Shown: positions 37,311 to 48,158 of the stretch, in pieces
Layout of the letters: each line of letters begins with the position of its first letter
Position numbering within the stretch: the first letter of the stretch is position 1
From: Guillardia theta CCMP2712
Taxonomy: Eukaryota; Cryptophyceae; Pyrenomonadales; Geminigeraceae
Direction: 5' to 3'
DNA length: 64,000 bases
Assembly (NCBI RefSeq): GCF_000315625.1
Contig: NW_005434644.1
Coordinates: 179,992 to 243,991, forward strand
Program-made: the position numbers and the translations under genes
The notes under the pieces: model-generated
The model's database searches: none
The model's input: only the letters and a program-made list of their open reading frames with translations
What the model was told of the DNA's origin: nothing

Positions 37311-38922
37311 ATGTCAGTTGTAAGTACAGTTGAGCTGTTGGCACCAGAGTCCAACAACAGAAGAGCAGAGAAGAGTGGCTGTAACGGACGCGAAACAGAA
37401 GGAAGTACCACCGGTACTGCATCTCAAGAAAAAGGCTACGGCTTAAGATTTTGGCTTTTCAAGAGCTATCAGGTGATTCAAAATTCAAGTGCATTTTGTC
37501 CAGGCTCTTTCGGGATCTCGAGTCTTGCGTGTCCTTTTGAAGGTATTCTCTGTTTCAGATGAGAACATCTCTTTGAAGGTATTCTTTGCATCAAATGAGA
37601 ACATCTCATTTTGTCTTTGCTGCAATCAAAGTGAAACAATCGATGAAGTGAAAGCAAACAGCATTTCCTTGAACTCGTCAGTCTGAAATTCACGTGCAAG
37701 CAACCAAGATTGTCTAAAGATTGATTACATCCTTTGTACTTGAGAAGATACTGAACCAACGATTACCTTATCCAAGAAGAGCCAAATCAACATCACGCGT
37801 GTCAAGGAAGCTTGAAAACTTGAAAACTGTCTGCTCACATGTTAAAATCTTGCAGAACATTCCACATTCCAATCGAACTGCACTCCAGAGACCTTTTCCA
37901 GCATCTGGAACAGTCTCACAACAACACGAACTTGCTCTTTTGCAGACTGTCTGGCAAGAGTCTCCATCAAGCTAGTTCACTGGGGTTGGAGTCATCCGCC
38001 GAAGTTTCGGATCATTGGAGATTGTTCAAAGCGAACCTTCTTGCTGTGGCGTTTCACAGTAACAGGTGACCACTAAACTGTCTCTCAGTGTCACGGTGTG
38101 GCTCATCCGGGCCCAGCCATCTTCACTGTCACTTCGGAAGGAAGACCATCTGCTCTGTGAGCTGATGATTGAGAAAGAAGTTTGCCCGACACTGTCATAT
38201 TCCCCATATCTGAAAATAATCATAAAGCTTGCAAAAACTGCAAACCACGATTTGATTGCCGCTGAATGAACTACATTTATACTGTTCGTTCACCTGGACA
38301 AATCACTTCAAACAGATCACTTATTCAACTTCTTCTAAGTAAACGGATCTTAATCTCGTCGTGCTCATAAAGCATTCATCGTTGGGTGCTGATATCAATC
38401 CTATGCTCTCTCTCCTAAGTGTTGAGTTGAATATTCTGCATTCTAATCAGTCCAGTGAACTCTTCCACCAATCGAAAACTTCATTGCCTCACATATGAAA
38501 GAAACCAGGCATTCATCGTTTTCCCTTCTCCCTCCCTTCTTCACTTCTTCTCCTCTAGTGCCTTTATAAACAACATCATTTCAATTTTCGATCTCTTGCC
38601 GTCCTCGGCACCTCTGCACTTCCTCTCCCTTTCCTCTCTCTTCCCCTCTCTCAGTCCTTTCATTTTGCTATGCTCCTTCTCTTTCCTGCTTTTCTCCCTT
38701 CTCCCACCCTCCCCCCTCTTTCCTGCTTCCCACTTCCTCGACTTGCTTCATTAGGTATATTCTTTTCCCTTCCTACTGAAGATTGTGTAGATGTAGATTT
38801 TGGCAGAGCAGACTCTCCTTAGCTAATCAAATTCAAAAATTTGATCGATACGAAGGCAAGAAATCATTTCAATAGGAATCATGTAAACAGTACATCAATG
38901 CTTGCTAGAAGAAGACCCTTCA
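37311..38922. other. Intergenic, AT-richer, no gene seen
   Basis: Contains a tandem near-repeat of about 31 nt (GAACATCTC...TGAAGGTATTCT, about 37535-37610). A pyrimidine-rich stretch lies at 38515-38750. No protein family seen. Confidence 0.4.
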
Positions 38923-39918
38923 TCAGCCTCGGGGTGTAGGAGGGTTCTTCATGTTACGAAACAATTCGATCCATATTTTTTGACCTCCAACATCGTCAAA
39001 GAACGCAGCTTTGCTAGGCTTCGATAGCGTCCCCCATTCACCGTCTACTTGCTCCAACAGTTCCTGATGCCGATCACTAACTCCCATCATCCCCGCCATG
39101 CAGCTAGAGCCGTAAACAAACTCCGCGGTGAATCGCAGCGAACGGCCCCCCATTGCACCCGCAAACACGTTCTCAGAGCCATATTTCTCTTTGGCGTCCT
39201 CCTTCTCAAATGCAAACCGCAAGGGATCCTTTGCCGTCTCGAGAAACTTCTTCCAATTCCATCTTTCGGGCACGACCTTGTGCTCAACTGCAAGTTTACA
39301 GAACACCAGGAAATCTTCAACGATCGGCTGCTTACCCGATGTGCAGTAGAGGCCATGAAGAAAGCATCCTCCCCATACGTAGTCGTCGTCAGCGCGCATG
39401 CGATAACAGTCCACCAACCATGTCCACTGCTCCTCCGGGGCGAGGCCCTTCGCCCATCCCCGGGGATTGATGTCTTTGTCAAAGCGTCGCTTGTCGTCTT
39501 CCTCATCCGTGTCTGAATCTGTATCGGACTTCATTCCAGAATTTTCAAACATTTTTCGAATATTTTCGTCATCGATTGCCGCTGATGCTGACTTGGCCAG
39601 TTTGTTGAGATCTTTCAACCTTCGCTGTATTTCATTGTTGGAAGGATCGAGCTCCAGCGCCTTGCGCATGCATGCCACAGCAAGGTCAAACTCATTGTTC
39701 TCCTCATGCACTCTGCTTCTTCGAAAATGTCCTTTGGCCCAGTCCGGCTTGAGTTCAATGCATTTGTCAGCATCACAACGCGCCTCATCATGTCTCTTGA
39801 GAGCAAGGAGCGATGCGCTTCGGTTGCTGTAGAGAACTTCACGCGCGATACCGCTCTTCGTTTGCCAATGAACTGCAAGCACAACCCCCATAATGCATGG
39901 GCTACACGGACAACCCAT
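38923..39918 (-). CDS. TPR-repeat protein (5' end unresolved)
   Basis: A long frame shows two tetratricopeptide repeats: REVLYSNRSASLLALKRHDE with ARCDADKCIELKPDWAKGHF, and RRSRVHEENNEFDLAVACMR with KALELDPSNNEIQRRLKDLN. An acidic linker (SDTDSDTDEEDDKRRF) leads to a C-terminal region of about 180 residues with GWAKGLAPEEQWTWLVDCYR and WGGCFLHGLYCTSGKQP, which I do not recognise. The opening residues before TKSGIAREVL look like intron readthrough (an acceptor TTGCAG lies just before TTCATTGGC, near 39878), so the true start, with the first TPR helix, lies in an upstream exon near 39.9-40.05 kb. TPR units in this arrangement (Sti1-like) usually bind chaperones. It is divergent from the Cys-rich gene. 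Confidence 0.72.
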   Translation of the reverse strand: MGCPCSPCIMGVVLAVHWQTKSGIAREVLYSNRSASLLALKRHDEARCDADKCIELKPDWAKGHFRRSRVHEENNEFDLAVACMRKALELDPSNNEIQRRLKDLNKLAKSASAAIDDENIRKMFENSGMKSDTDSDTDEEDDKRRFDKDINPRGWAKGLAPEEQWTWLVDCYRMRADDDYVWGGCFLHGLYCTSGKQPIVEDFLVFCKLAVEHKVVPERWNWKKFLETAKDPLRFAFEKEDAKEKYGSENVFAGAMGGRSLRFTAEFVYGSSCMAGMMGVSDRHQELLEQVDGEWGTLSKPSKAAFFDDVGGQKIWIELFRNMKNPPTPRG

Positions 39919-40065
39919 ACCCCCCTCTTCCTCCCCGTCATTCCGTCCCTCAGTTCCTCCCTCGCTCTCCCCTTACTTCGCAAATTAAATATCAACTTCT
40001 CTATCTCTTTGACTTGTAAGGATTTCTAAGTAGATGTGAATTTGCAGGCAAGTGACTTTGCTGTC
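39919..40065. promoter_or_regulatory. Divergent promoter region, TPR and Cys-rich genes
   Basis: About 150 bp or less lies between two genes pointing away from each other; it probably also holds the first exon of the TPR gene. No core element is evident. Confidence 0.35.
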
Positions 40066-40766
40066 ATGTCAAGCATAGAACAAAACGCCCCTGAGATGTC
40101 CCGCACACCTTCGAAGCAGGTTTGTAAACAGGGAGAAAGTGTACACTTCAGTACCCAGGACGCGAAAAGGAGTGATTGCCGTGATCCAATCTTGGGGATA
40201 TGAGAACACAGAGGAAGCATCGAAATGTGCTATTGGTGGGATAGCACGAGGTGCACTGAAGGTACCATTCGAATTGATTTCCTGAAGACCAACACGTGGA
40301 GTATAATAGTGCTTGACTCTTTTTGGGTTTGCAGATTGACTTCAATGCGAAGCTTGATTCCATCGCGTGGAAAGGAGAGTGCGAGTATTGCCAGCATCCA
40401 CTTCAAACGACGCTCCGTGCCCTTTTCGACCAGCCTGACAGTGGTATAGACTATGAGGAGGGGTCTCCAGGGGCAGCCATTGTTTGTCCCAATGCAAGCT
40501 GTGGAGAAAGGTATTATCTGACTTGCATGTGCGCAAACGATGCCTACCCTACCCTCGGGAAATATCACAAGCACTGCCGTGAATGCCCAGGATTCGGCAT
40601 GTGCATGCCCGATTGTCGCTTTTCTCACTGCAATGTGTGCGACGATCATTGGGTTGGAGCAAGATGCGGATTTGGCTGCTTTAGGTGCCATGCCAAAAAG
40701 GAATCAGAACTTATGTGGCAGAGCCTTGCAAGATTCCGAGACGCGAACAATGCTGGAGGACAGTGA
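40066..40766 (+). CDS. Cysteine/histidine-rich zinc-binding protein
   Basis: Two exons: 40066-40119 (MSSIEQNAPEMSRTPSKQ) and 40335-40766, separated by a 215-nt intron. The product of about 162 residues has CEYCQHPL, CPNASCGERYYLTCMC, HCRECPGFGMCMPDCRFSHC, CNVCDDHWVGARCGFGCFRC and ends FRDANNAGGQ. Sixteen or more Cys plus His in CxxC-like pairs suggest two or three structural zinc sites, perhaps RING- or IBR-like, but the spacing fits no family I can name. A ubiquitin-related or RNA/protein-binding role is possible. The exon join is well supported by GT-AG signals and phase. Confidence 0.7.
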
Positions 40767-40884
40767 GTACTGTAGTCGATCGTTGATGTTAGACTGGTGA
40801 TGATTGATGGCGAAGGATGAGACTCACTGCATTCGCATAATGAAATATTCTGTTCATGACATGTTCTTCTTCTTTCTAATATAC

Positions 40885-40957
40885 TTTTTGGGTACGGAAG
40901 GGCCCAATTTGTTTTTTTTGAAATTTGTACTTGTTAACTTTATTTTGAACGTTTAAA
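40885..40957 (+). repeat. Left copy of duplicated upstream segment
   Basis: TTTTGGGTACGGAAGGGCCC through GTTAACTTTATTTTGAACGT, repeated at 43287-43357 with small changes upstream of the OSCA-like gene. Confidence 0.85.
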
Positions 40958-41005
40958 GAAGCTTGTGTTTTCGAAAGTTCTGACATTCTTTGACAAAACT
41001 GGTGT

Positions 41006-41307
41006 AGGCATGGCAGAGGAATCTACTGATCAGGAGCACCAACTGGATGCCAAAGAAGGACACGAGTCAGCACCGCAGAAGGATGAGGCAGACATCGCAG
41101 GTGCGCTACCGAGCCATCGAGCCTGTCACTTTGTTTCCGCGCCCTCCCAGCTGCATCAGCTTTTGCAGAATGTGACTTTGATGTGCCGCAGATGTTGAAG
41201 AGAGTCTGAACGACACTTGTGCCGAGGATCAAGGGACAGTTGAGGCAACTCAGGACGTAGTCATCTCACCAGCAAATGCAACTGAAGGCGTGGAAGAAAT
41301 ACGGTAG
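41006..41307 (+). pseudogene. Truncated duplicate of the OSCA-like gene 5' end
   Basis: This 300-bp segment is nearly identical to 43716-44014, including the start MAEESTDQEHQLDAKE, the complete first intron (GTGCGC...CCGCAG) and the second exon through VEEIR. After the CGG codon the copy reads TAG (41305-41307) and similarity stops, whereas the intact gene continues SQVDV. It encodes at most about 65 residues and lacks every membrane helix, so it is a gene relic. Synonymous and replacement differences are few (for example GGACAC versus CGACGC), implying a recent event. Confidence 0.85.
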
Positions 41308-41710
41308 CCTGCACCTCTAGCGGGCCTGCCAGGTTGGCACAGTCAGTTGACGATGTTGCCTTCAAGTATAGAGTCTGGCGTCAAAGCCTTGAGCAAAAGT
41401 AGCCCATCCCGATTCAATGTGATGTCCAGGCAGTTCCTGTCATGCGTTTCACTGATGGGTGAGACATCACGGGAATTCTTCAGTCAAGACTGAACATGTA
41501 CCAGTCAGGGCGCTACGAGGACTATATCTGAGTGTATCGTTGCGAGACAACTGACAAAATCAGCTGCGAATCACACACATAAGCAACAGTGACCGACAGA
41601 GTCATGAGAACGGGTCAGCGAAGATCAAGAGGTGAAAGCAAGATCGGTTTTATGAGAAGATCATTACGAGATCATCTGGTACAATACACGTAAATTAAAG
41701 AATCTTGGTT

Positions 41711-42079
41711 TCATCTGCTCCAAGACGGATCCCGTGAAATGAGAAATCGCCTCCTCCTCTTCTGAATGGCGCTGGCAAAGCTCCCCGGTGCAATGGGCCT
41801 TCCTGTCAGGCATCCAGACCCTGGACCGCAGCTGGCAGTCTCCCCGAGCACGAAGACCTGGTTGTACTTCTTGTGCTCTTTGCACCAATCTGGCAAGCAC
41901 TGCCAGAGCGCTGGCTCGGTGGCGTCGTCGAGAAGAATCGAAATAGAGGAAGGCTGAGAAGAAACAAAGGAAGACAGAGCGCGAGAGGAGAAAGTAGACT
42001 TTGCCGCGGTGAAGGCATGACCTGTGAGGCAGGAAGCCGCCCGGCGGGAGGAGACGGAGGAAAGCATGGAGACTGTCAT
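41711..42079 (-). CDS. Hypothetical protein, possible mitochondrial presequence
   Basis: A 122-residue frame from ATG 42079. The first 40 residues, MTVSMLSSVSSRRAASCLTG and following AAKSTFSSRALSSF, are rich in Ser, Ala and Arg with no acids, like a mitochondrial targeting peptide. Then come ISILLDDATEPALWQCLPDW, CKEHKKYNQVFVLGETASCG and a basic end (QKRRRRFLISRDPSW). No family recognised. It may be a small gene or a fragment within a rearranged region. Confidence 0.35.
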   Translation of the reverse strand: MTVSMLSSVSSRRAASCLTGHAFTAAKSTFSSRALSSFVSSQPSSISILLDDATEPALWQCLPDWCKEHKKYNQVFVLGETASCGPGSGCLTGRPIAPGSFASAIQKRRRRFLISRDPSWSR

Positions 42080-42253
42080 GTTCAGTTGAGGAGGCTCGAG
42101 GAAAAAATACGCAAAGGTGGGTGACTCTGTGAGAGGAAAGGACGAGGTACGGTAGTGAGATATGTCCGAGGAAGAACCAGTTATTGATGCAGTGGGAGGT
42201 AGTGGAACTCTTTAGGAGGTAGTAGGTGATCAGTAGGAAGAGACGGGTGGGGG

Positions 42254-42322
42254 ACCTGATATACTAGTTACCTAGGACCTGATATACTAGTAACCTAGGA
42301 CCTGATATACTAGTTACCTAGG
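42254..42322 (+). repeat. 23-bp minisatellite, three copies
   Basis: Three tandem units of ACCTGATATACTAGTTACCT plus AGG; the middle unit has one T-to-A change. Confidence 0.95.
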
Positions 42323-42409
42323 AGCGCGGGCGAACGGAGGCGGAAGAGAGGTGCAAATCCGGTCATCTTGTCATCTTGTACTGTTTTGACCATTTTTTTT
42401 TTGCTGAGA

Positions 42410-43030
42410 GGCACTTCGTTTACTCAAAGTTAAGTTAAAAATCAGTACGAGGACAATCAGCGTACTACCGGGAGGAAAGATTCCGCGGTGCTTCCAACGC
42501 CGTTCAACACCCGCCGGTTTAGCTCCTGCCAGTCTCGTCAACCTCTCCGAGTCTGCCGCCGCGCCAGTGCTCCCGGTCCAGTACCATACTTAGCTCCTGC
42601 ATGCCCGTGCACCTCCCGGCGGCCGCGCCGGGGACGGCCCACGGTCAGTAAAATGGCTACGGCTAGCCTTCTTTACTCAAAGGTAAGTTTTAAAAATCAG
42701 AACGAGGACAATCAATCAACTTTTACTCAAAGTGAAGTGAAAAATCAGTACATGTGAGGGAGTCATGTCCGGTCCGAGGCGCCCGGCGCCCGGTGCCAGT
42801 GCTTTGAACGCGGCGGCTGCCACACGGTCACAGCCTGGCACAGTAACCCTGCTTTCAAGCTATCTTGCATCCTTTCATGACAACATTTCTCCTAAAACGG
42901 ACGTCGGATTCAAATCAGCATTGAAGGTCAAGGTCAAGGTTAGGTCAGCCCATAAGCCCCCTAATAAGTCACCGGGCCGTGCCACGAGTCCGACTGAGTC
43001 TCGGCCAAGTTCGGAATCAGCCGGAGAGCT
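42410..43030. repeat. GC-rich dispersed repeat island with triplicated edge motif
   Basis: Three direct copies of a motif TTTACTCAAAG-N-TAAGTT-AAAAATCAG lie at about 42418-42447, 42670-42700 and 42720-42750, around GC-rich DNA (42490-42660 and 42765-43020). The motif recurs inverted at the edge of the island at 8.69 kb. Confidence 0.65.
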
Positions 43031-43286
43031 GACTTTAATTATTTTCAAGAATGGTACTCAGATCTGCAAATTAAAATGGAATATTTCAAAGTGAAGTTTA
43101 AGTTGATAGTCGGCCTCCATGCCAGTTTTAGAGTACATTTTCTGAAATATTGCTGATAATAAATAACGGACATTTTTTTAAATCTGCAATAAAATCTTTC
43201 TCCAATCTTCCGATCAGAGGATATATCATATAAAGTTTTGCAGTAAACTATAAATGTGAAAACTGGGGAGGGAAACCAAAAACAGC

Positions 43287-43357
43287 TTTTGGGTACGGAA
43301 GGGCCCAATTTGTTTTTTAAATTTGTACTTGTTAACTTTATTTCGAACGTTTTAAAT
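43287..43357 (+). repeat. Right copy of duplicated upstream segment
   Basis: Matches 40885-40957 with a few substitutions and a short deletion in the T run. About 360 bp separate it from the coding duplication, against about 50 bp in the other copy. Confidence 0.85.
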
Positions 43358-43657
43358 ACTTTTTGATTCAAATTGTGACTCCCACCAGTACCTTTTGTGT
43401 AGCACCCTCCCCTCCACCCCACGGATAAAATAGCTTCATGTACCCCCTGCTCTCCCACGCGTTGTTGACAGGTCCCCCTTCAAGGGTGGGTGGGGACGAT
43501 CCTCCCGAAATGATTCGAATCAAGTATAAAATGTTCTTAACTATAAATTAGATATAATTTTACGATTACGGCTACAGCAGACTATGTAGAAAATTAAAAA
43601 TGTATTTATTACAATGACTTATACACGTGGTTAGGATTTCGGTTTGTGGGGCCTGCC

Positions 43658-46600
43658 ATGGCGGAGAAGGACGAAGGGGACGTGTTGGAGGAGGAGGCTT
43701 CACATCTGAGTATCCCAGGCATGGCAGAGGAATCTACTGATCAGGAGCACCAACTGGATGCCAAAGAACGACGCGAGTCAGCACCGCAGAAGGAAGAGGC
43801 AGACATCGCAGGTGCGCTACCGAGCCATCGAGCCGGTCACTTTGTTTCCGCGCCCTCCCAGCTGCATCAGCTTTTGCAGAATGTGACTTTGATGTGCCGC
43901 AGATGTTGAAGAGAGTCTGAACGACACTTGTGCCGAGGATCAAGGGACAGTTGAGGCAACTCAGGACGTAGTCATCTCACCAGCAAATGCAACTGAAGAC
44001 GTGGAAGAAATACGGTCGCAAGTCGACGTGTTACAAGAAAACAAGACCTGTGATGAGGATGGCAAAGAGGCAGGCGTTGTACAAGGAAGTGATTCTCAAG
44101 AGAATGACGTGCAAAGCTCGCAGTCGCAAGGAAAGTTCCTGCCAGAGGAGGAAAATTGTCCAAACCAGGTACATGTTGTGGAATCGCCTGTTGAGCTGCT
44201 GGCATCGTTGGAGGAGATGGTGCCAGAGACAGGAATCATTCGCAGGACTAAGAGTGGCAAAGAGCTTGCGGTCAAACTTGCCAAGGCCTATCGCGATGCA
44301 AGAGCCCCGAGAATTCAGAACAAGCCTGGCAAGCCCAAGTACGATGGAATGGCAGGGAAGAAGTTCCCAATCCTTTGCCCTGATTTTGCTCTCGATGAAC
44401 CGAATCTCTCTGATATCAGTGTTGGAATCTCTCTCTACTTCTACACTCTCAGAAAACTTGCTATCTTGTTCTTTGTTTTATTTATCATCGGCATTCCATC
44501 CATCGTGGTGGGCCTCATAGCCAATCCTGATTCCTACAACAACTTCAAACACAACGGGGTGTCCGCTCTCCAAGTCTTCACGGTCGCAGCCATGTTCAAG
44601 GCGACTGCAGATCAGAAGTACGGTTGCTCGGAGACGATGTGCACGTTTCCAACCGGGGAGGTACGCACAGAGACAATAGCATCCATCATCATCTACTTCG
44701 ATCTTGTTTCTTGCCTAGCTTTGCTGCTGGCCATTCCATTCTTCAGGCGGACGTTCCGCAGGATTGAAGAGACCATCGATGATGAGAACATCACTGCCAA
44801 AGATTTCTCCGTCATGGTATGGGGCATACCCAAGGATTGCACCTCGGACAAGGTAAGGGACCACTTTGAGTACATGCCGGGCTCAGGGGCGATTCAAGTC
44901 AAGACTGAGGGTGAAGAGAGGCCCGTGACTGCTGGTGTTTCGACGTCAGATGATGTGGAGGTGATGGATATGAACACTCCCCGCCACACAGACGGCCCAG
45001 TGGAGATTAGCAACCCCAACCATGCAGTCAGGGGAAGCGTGATATTTCCTCTCAACGACGTTGAGCCCAGAGCGGTCAGCGGAGACCTTACGGAGACTGA
45101 TGATGCTGCGAAGACGGAGAATGATACTCCTGCCGAAGCTGTTGCTGTCAATGAGAGTGATGGTGATCCGTCGCGCAGTTCAGACTTGATCGATGCTTCT
45201 GCTGATCTGGTCATGGCAGAAAACTTTGGAAACCCAGGTACCTCCCCACCGTGACATCCCCCTCTAGCAAGATCGCTCTTCCGCACTGCATTTCTTCACA
45301 GTCACCATCCCTGTGCGCTGGTCTGATGGCTTTGCAGCAGGTCAGGATCCAAACGGATCCAACGTTGCTTCCGTGTACCTGGCAACGCAGCTCGGGGACG
45401 TCATCGGATTGCTCAGGGAGAGGCAGTCGGTGCTGGACCAGATCTCGCAGCTCGACCATGCGCTGGAGGACAAGTCGCTAATTGAGAAGAAGAAGTCGAA
45501 GCTGGAGAAGAAGAAGTCGAAGCTGCAGGCCAAGACGCAGAAGATCGAGGACAAGATCGAGAAGGCGAGGAGCAAGAAACGGACTCAGGCGATCTGCGCG
45601 TTTGTGACTTTCCATTCCGCCGCTGCCTCAAACGAATGGATCGAACACTACGAGTCGAAGAGATGGAGAGTGTGCGGGAGCTCGATCCCTCTCAAGGGCT
45701 TCCAGCTGTTCGGACTGACGATGCCGCTCTTCATGCTCAAGTGGTTCCAGGACCCGTCGCTGATGATGCAGCTGGACGGCGGCGCAGCTCCGAAGCAAAA
45801 GGCTCTGCGCGTCCTCGAGGCCCCAGAGCCAACCAACATCCTATGGGAGAACCTCGAGTACACTCGTTTCCAGCGGTTTTGCCGGAGAAGCTTGTCCTTC
45901 TCCTTCACCATCCTCATCATCATCATCTCGTTTGCCGTGATCGTGTGGGGCAAGTCGTTCAACGAGAGCCTCAACAACACCAGCAAGCAGTGTGCCAACG
46001 CAACCTTCACCGAGACCTGCGACCTGGTATGAGATCCTCCCATGACCCTCGGCCTTCCCTGACCCTCACCTCCAGTCTCTCAATTGGAGCCAGCTCTTCA
46101 CCTTCGGCTGCACTTCTCAGACCTCCTGCACCTTGGCTGATATATGGGGAGCAACCAACCAGACTCTGAGAGCCAACACCCCACTGCAGCTGGACACGGC
46201 GACCATGGCTGCCAAGATCCTCGTAGGGTCAGGGTGCAGGCTGAACTCAACCACCGCCGACATTATCAACCCCTCCTCTCTATCTACGGAATGCTCGACT
46301 GCCGTTTCCAGCATCTCTGATGTCCAATGGAGAGCTCTGACTAACGCCCAGTGGTTGAATGTCACCAGCTCTACCGTCTCCGACTGTGCCACGTGCCTGT
46401 GCGCCTCCGCCATGGCGTCGTCGAGCATGCTCAGCCTTTGGTACTCCTCCATCAACCTCGGCTTCTCCAGCCCCAAGTACACGAACGCTGATGGGAAGGG
46501 GTTCTGCTCCGAGCAGGCCGTCCAGGAGCTTACCAGGAGGGGGCTGCAAGTCGGGGCAATCGTTGTGGTGGTTGTCTTCAACAAGCTTATGCAGATCTCG

Positions 46601-48144
46601 ACGCAGTACCTTGCTAGGTTCGAACGGCACCACACAGTCGCTCAGCAAGAGACGTCCATCGCTAACGCCGTCTTCTATGGTCAGTTCCTCAACACAGCCC
46701 TGGTCTCCCTCGTGGTCAACGCCAAGTTCAACTTCGTCAAGGATTCGCTGCCCAGCGACGTCCGATCCTGGTTCCCCCTGTTCTCAGGCTCCTACTCCGA
46801 CTTCGAGATCAGCTGGTTCGACGTGGTGGGCACGCAGCTGCTCGTTACCATCATCGTCAACATTGTCCTGCCCTCCGTCCCGCTCGCCACGTCCATCATC
46901 AACAAGTGGCTTGCGCCGTGCTTCTCCATCCCGATTCTTCAGAGGGACCTGCACCAGAGGTACCTCCAGGACGAGTTCCTCCTCTCCCCGAGGTACGGTA
47001 TGCTCCTCAACGTGCTCTTCTGCTGTTACATGTACTCCGCCGGCATCCCCATCCTCTACCTTGTCGGCACTCTCTTCTTCCTAGCAGCCATGTACCTGGA
47101 CAGGATCCAGCTCCTGCGGTACTCCAAGAATCCTCCTCAGTTCGACGAGACCCTTGCTCTCAACTTCCTCAGCGCGCTCAGATACGCCGTCCTCCTTCAC
47201 CTCTGGTATTTCAAGCGCCCCGATCGAACCTCTCTTCCCCCTTCAGCTTCCCCCCTCCTTCCCTCCCCATGATCCTCCCGCCCTCGTATCTCTTTCCCCC
47301 TCTCTTCCCCACGGTCTTGCTCTAAACCTCTTCCTGCCCCTCCCCTTCCTCTGCTCTTTGATTCGTGTCTGACGAGTCCTCGATCTCAGCTTCGGTTGTT
47401 GGATTTTCAGCGCCACCAACATGTTTCCTCGACCCTCAATCTTCTCAAGCAGCAGGTAAACATCTTCCGTCCCTCCTCCCCATCTTCCTTCTCGCACGCT
47501 CCTACAAACTTCCGTTCCCTTCTACCTGTCTTTCCTTCCCAGTCCATGTCTCTTTCTCACTCCTTCCCGCCCTTTCTCGCCATCATCTTGCACATTGTTG
47601 ACCTTTATATGTGTACAGTATCAGTGGAATTTCAAGCCAGAATCAGGTTGCCTTCTTCCTCTTGTTGACTTCGACGCCTGACCCCTCCCTCCAGACTTCC
47701 TCCTTCGAAGACAGACTTCTGAATCGCATGCTCATCGCCTACACTTGCTTCACCGTCCTCATGATCGTCCTCACGGTCCTCGAGCACACTCCCGCCCGCC
47801 CTGTCCTCCAGCTGCTCTGGAACAACGTAATCGCCTTCCTCCTCCTCCTCTTCAACAGCATCAGTTCCCTCATCTGCCGCTCTCCTTCGAGCGGGCAAGA
47901 CCCCGAGAAGGGAGAGGACGGGGATCGGCAGGACCCGCCGTACCTTGAAGCGCTGCTGGGGCGTCACTTTGGGAATTTCCCTTCGAGCTACAACTTGAAG
48001 AAGATCAGTGAGTACGAGGAGGTTCTCAACGAAGATTCTGGCCTAGTTGACAGCATCCTTCCTGCTGCGTGGGTGGATCCCAAGGTACAGGATGCCATGA
48101 AGAGACTGGAGCAGGACAAGCGAGACGCCGTAGACACACTGTAA
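43658..48144 (+). CDS. OSCA/TMEM63 (CSC1-like, DUF221) membrane channel
   Basis: At least nine exons: 43658-43811, 43903-45237, 45338-46026, 46076-47207, then small exons to 48144. The protein has about 1,150 residues. A long acidic cytosolic N-terminus precedes helix 1 (TLRKLAILFFVLFIIGIPSI) and helix 2 (IASIIIYFDLVSCLALLLAI). DFSVMVWGIPKDCTSDKVRD is the RRM-like cytosolic domain, with a charged coiled insert (KKSKLEKKKSKLQAKTQKIE). FVTFHSAAASNEW and LEAPEPTNILWENL are the family signature ahead of helix 3 (SFTILIIIISFAVIVWG). The pore block includes FYGQFLNTALVSLVVNAKF, YSDFEISWFDVVGTQLLVTI and YMYSAGIPILYLVGTLFFLA. The C-terminus is hydrophilic. Family members are mechanically or osmotically gated cation channels; that role is inferred. 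Its 3' end lies 14 bp from the AAR2 gene. The GTG upstream of 43658 is not needed as start. Confidence 0.85.
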
Positions 48145-48158
48145 GTAAAGCCCCCCTC

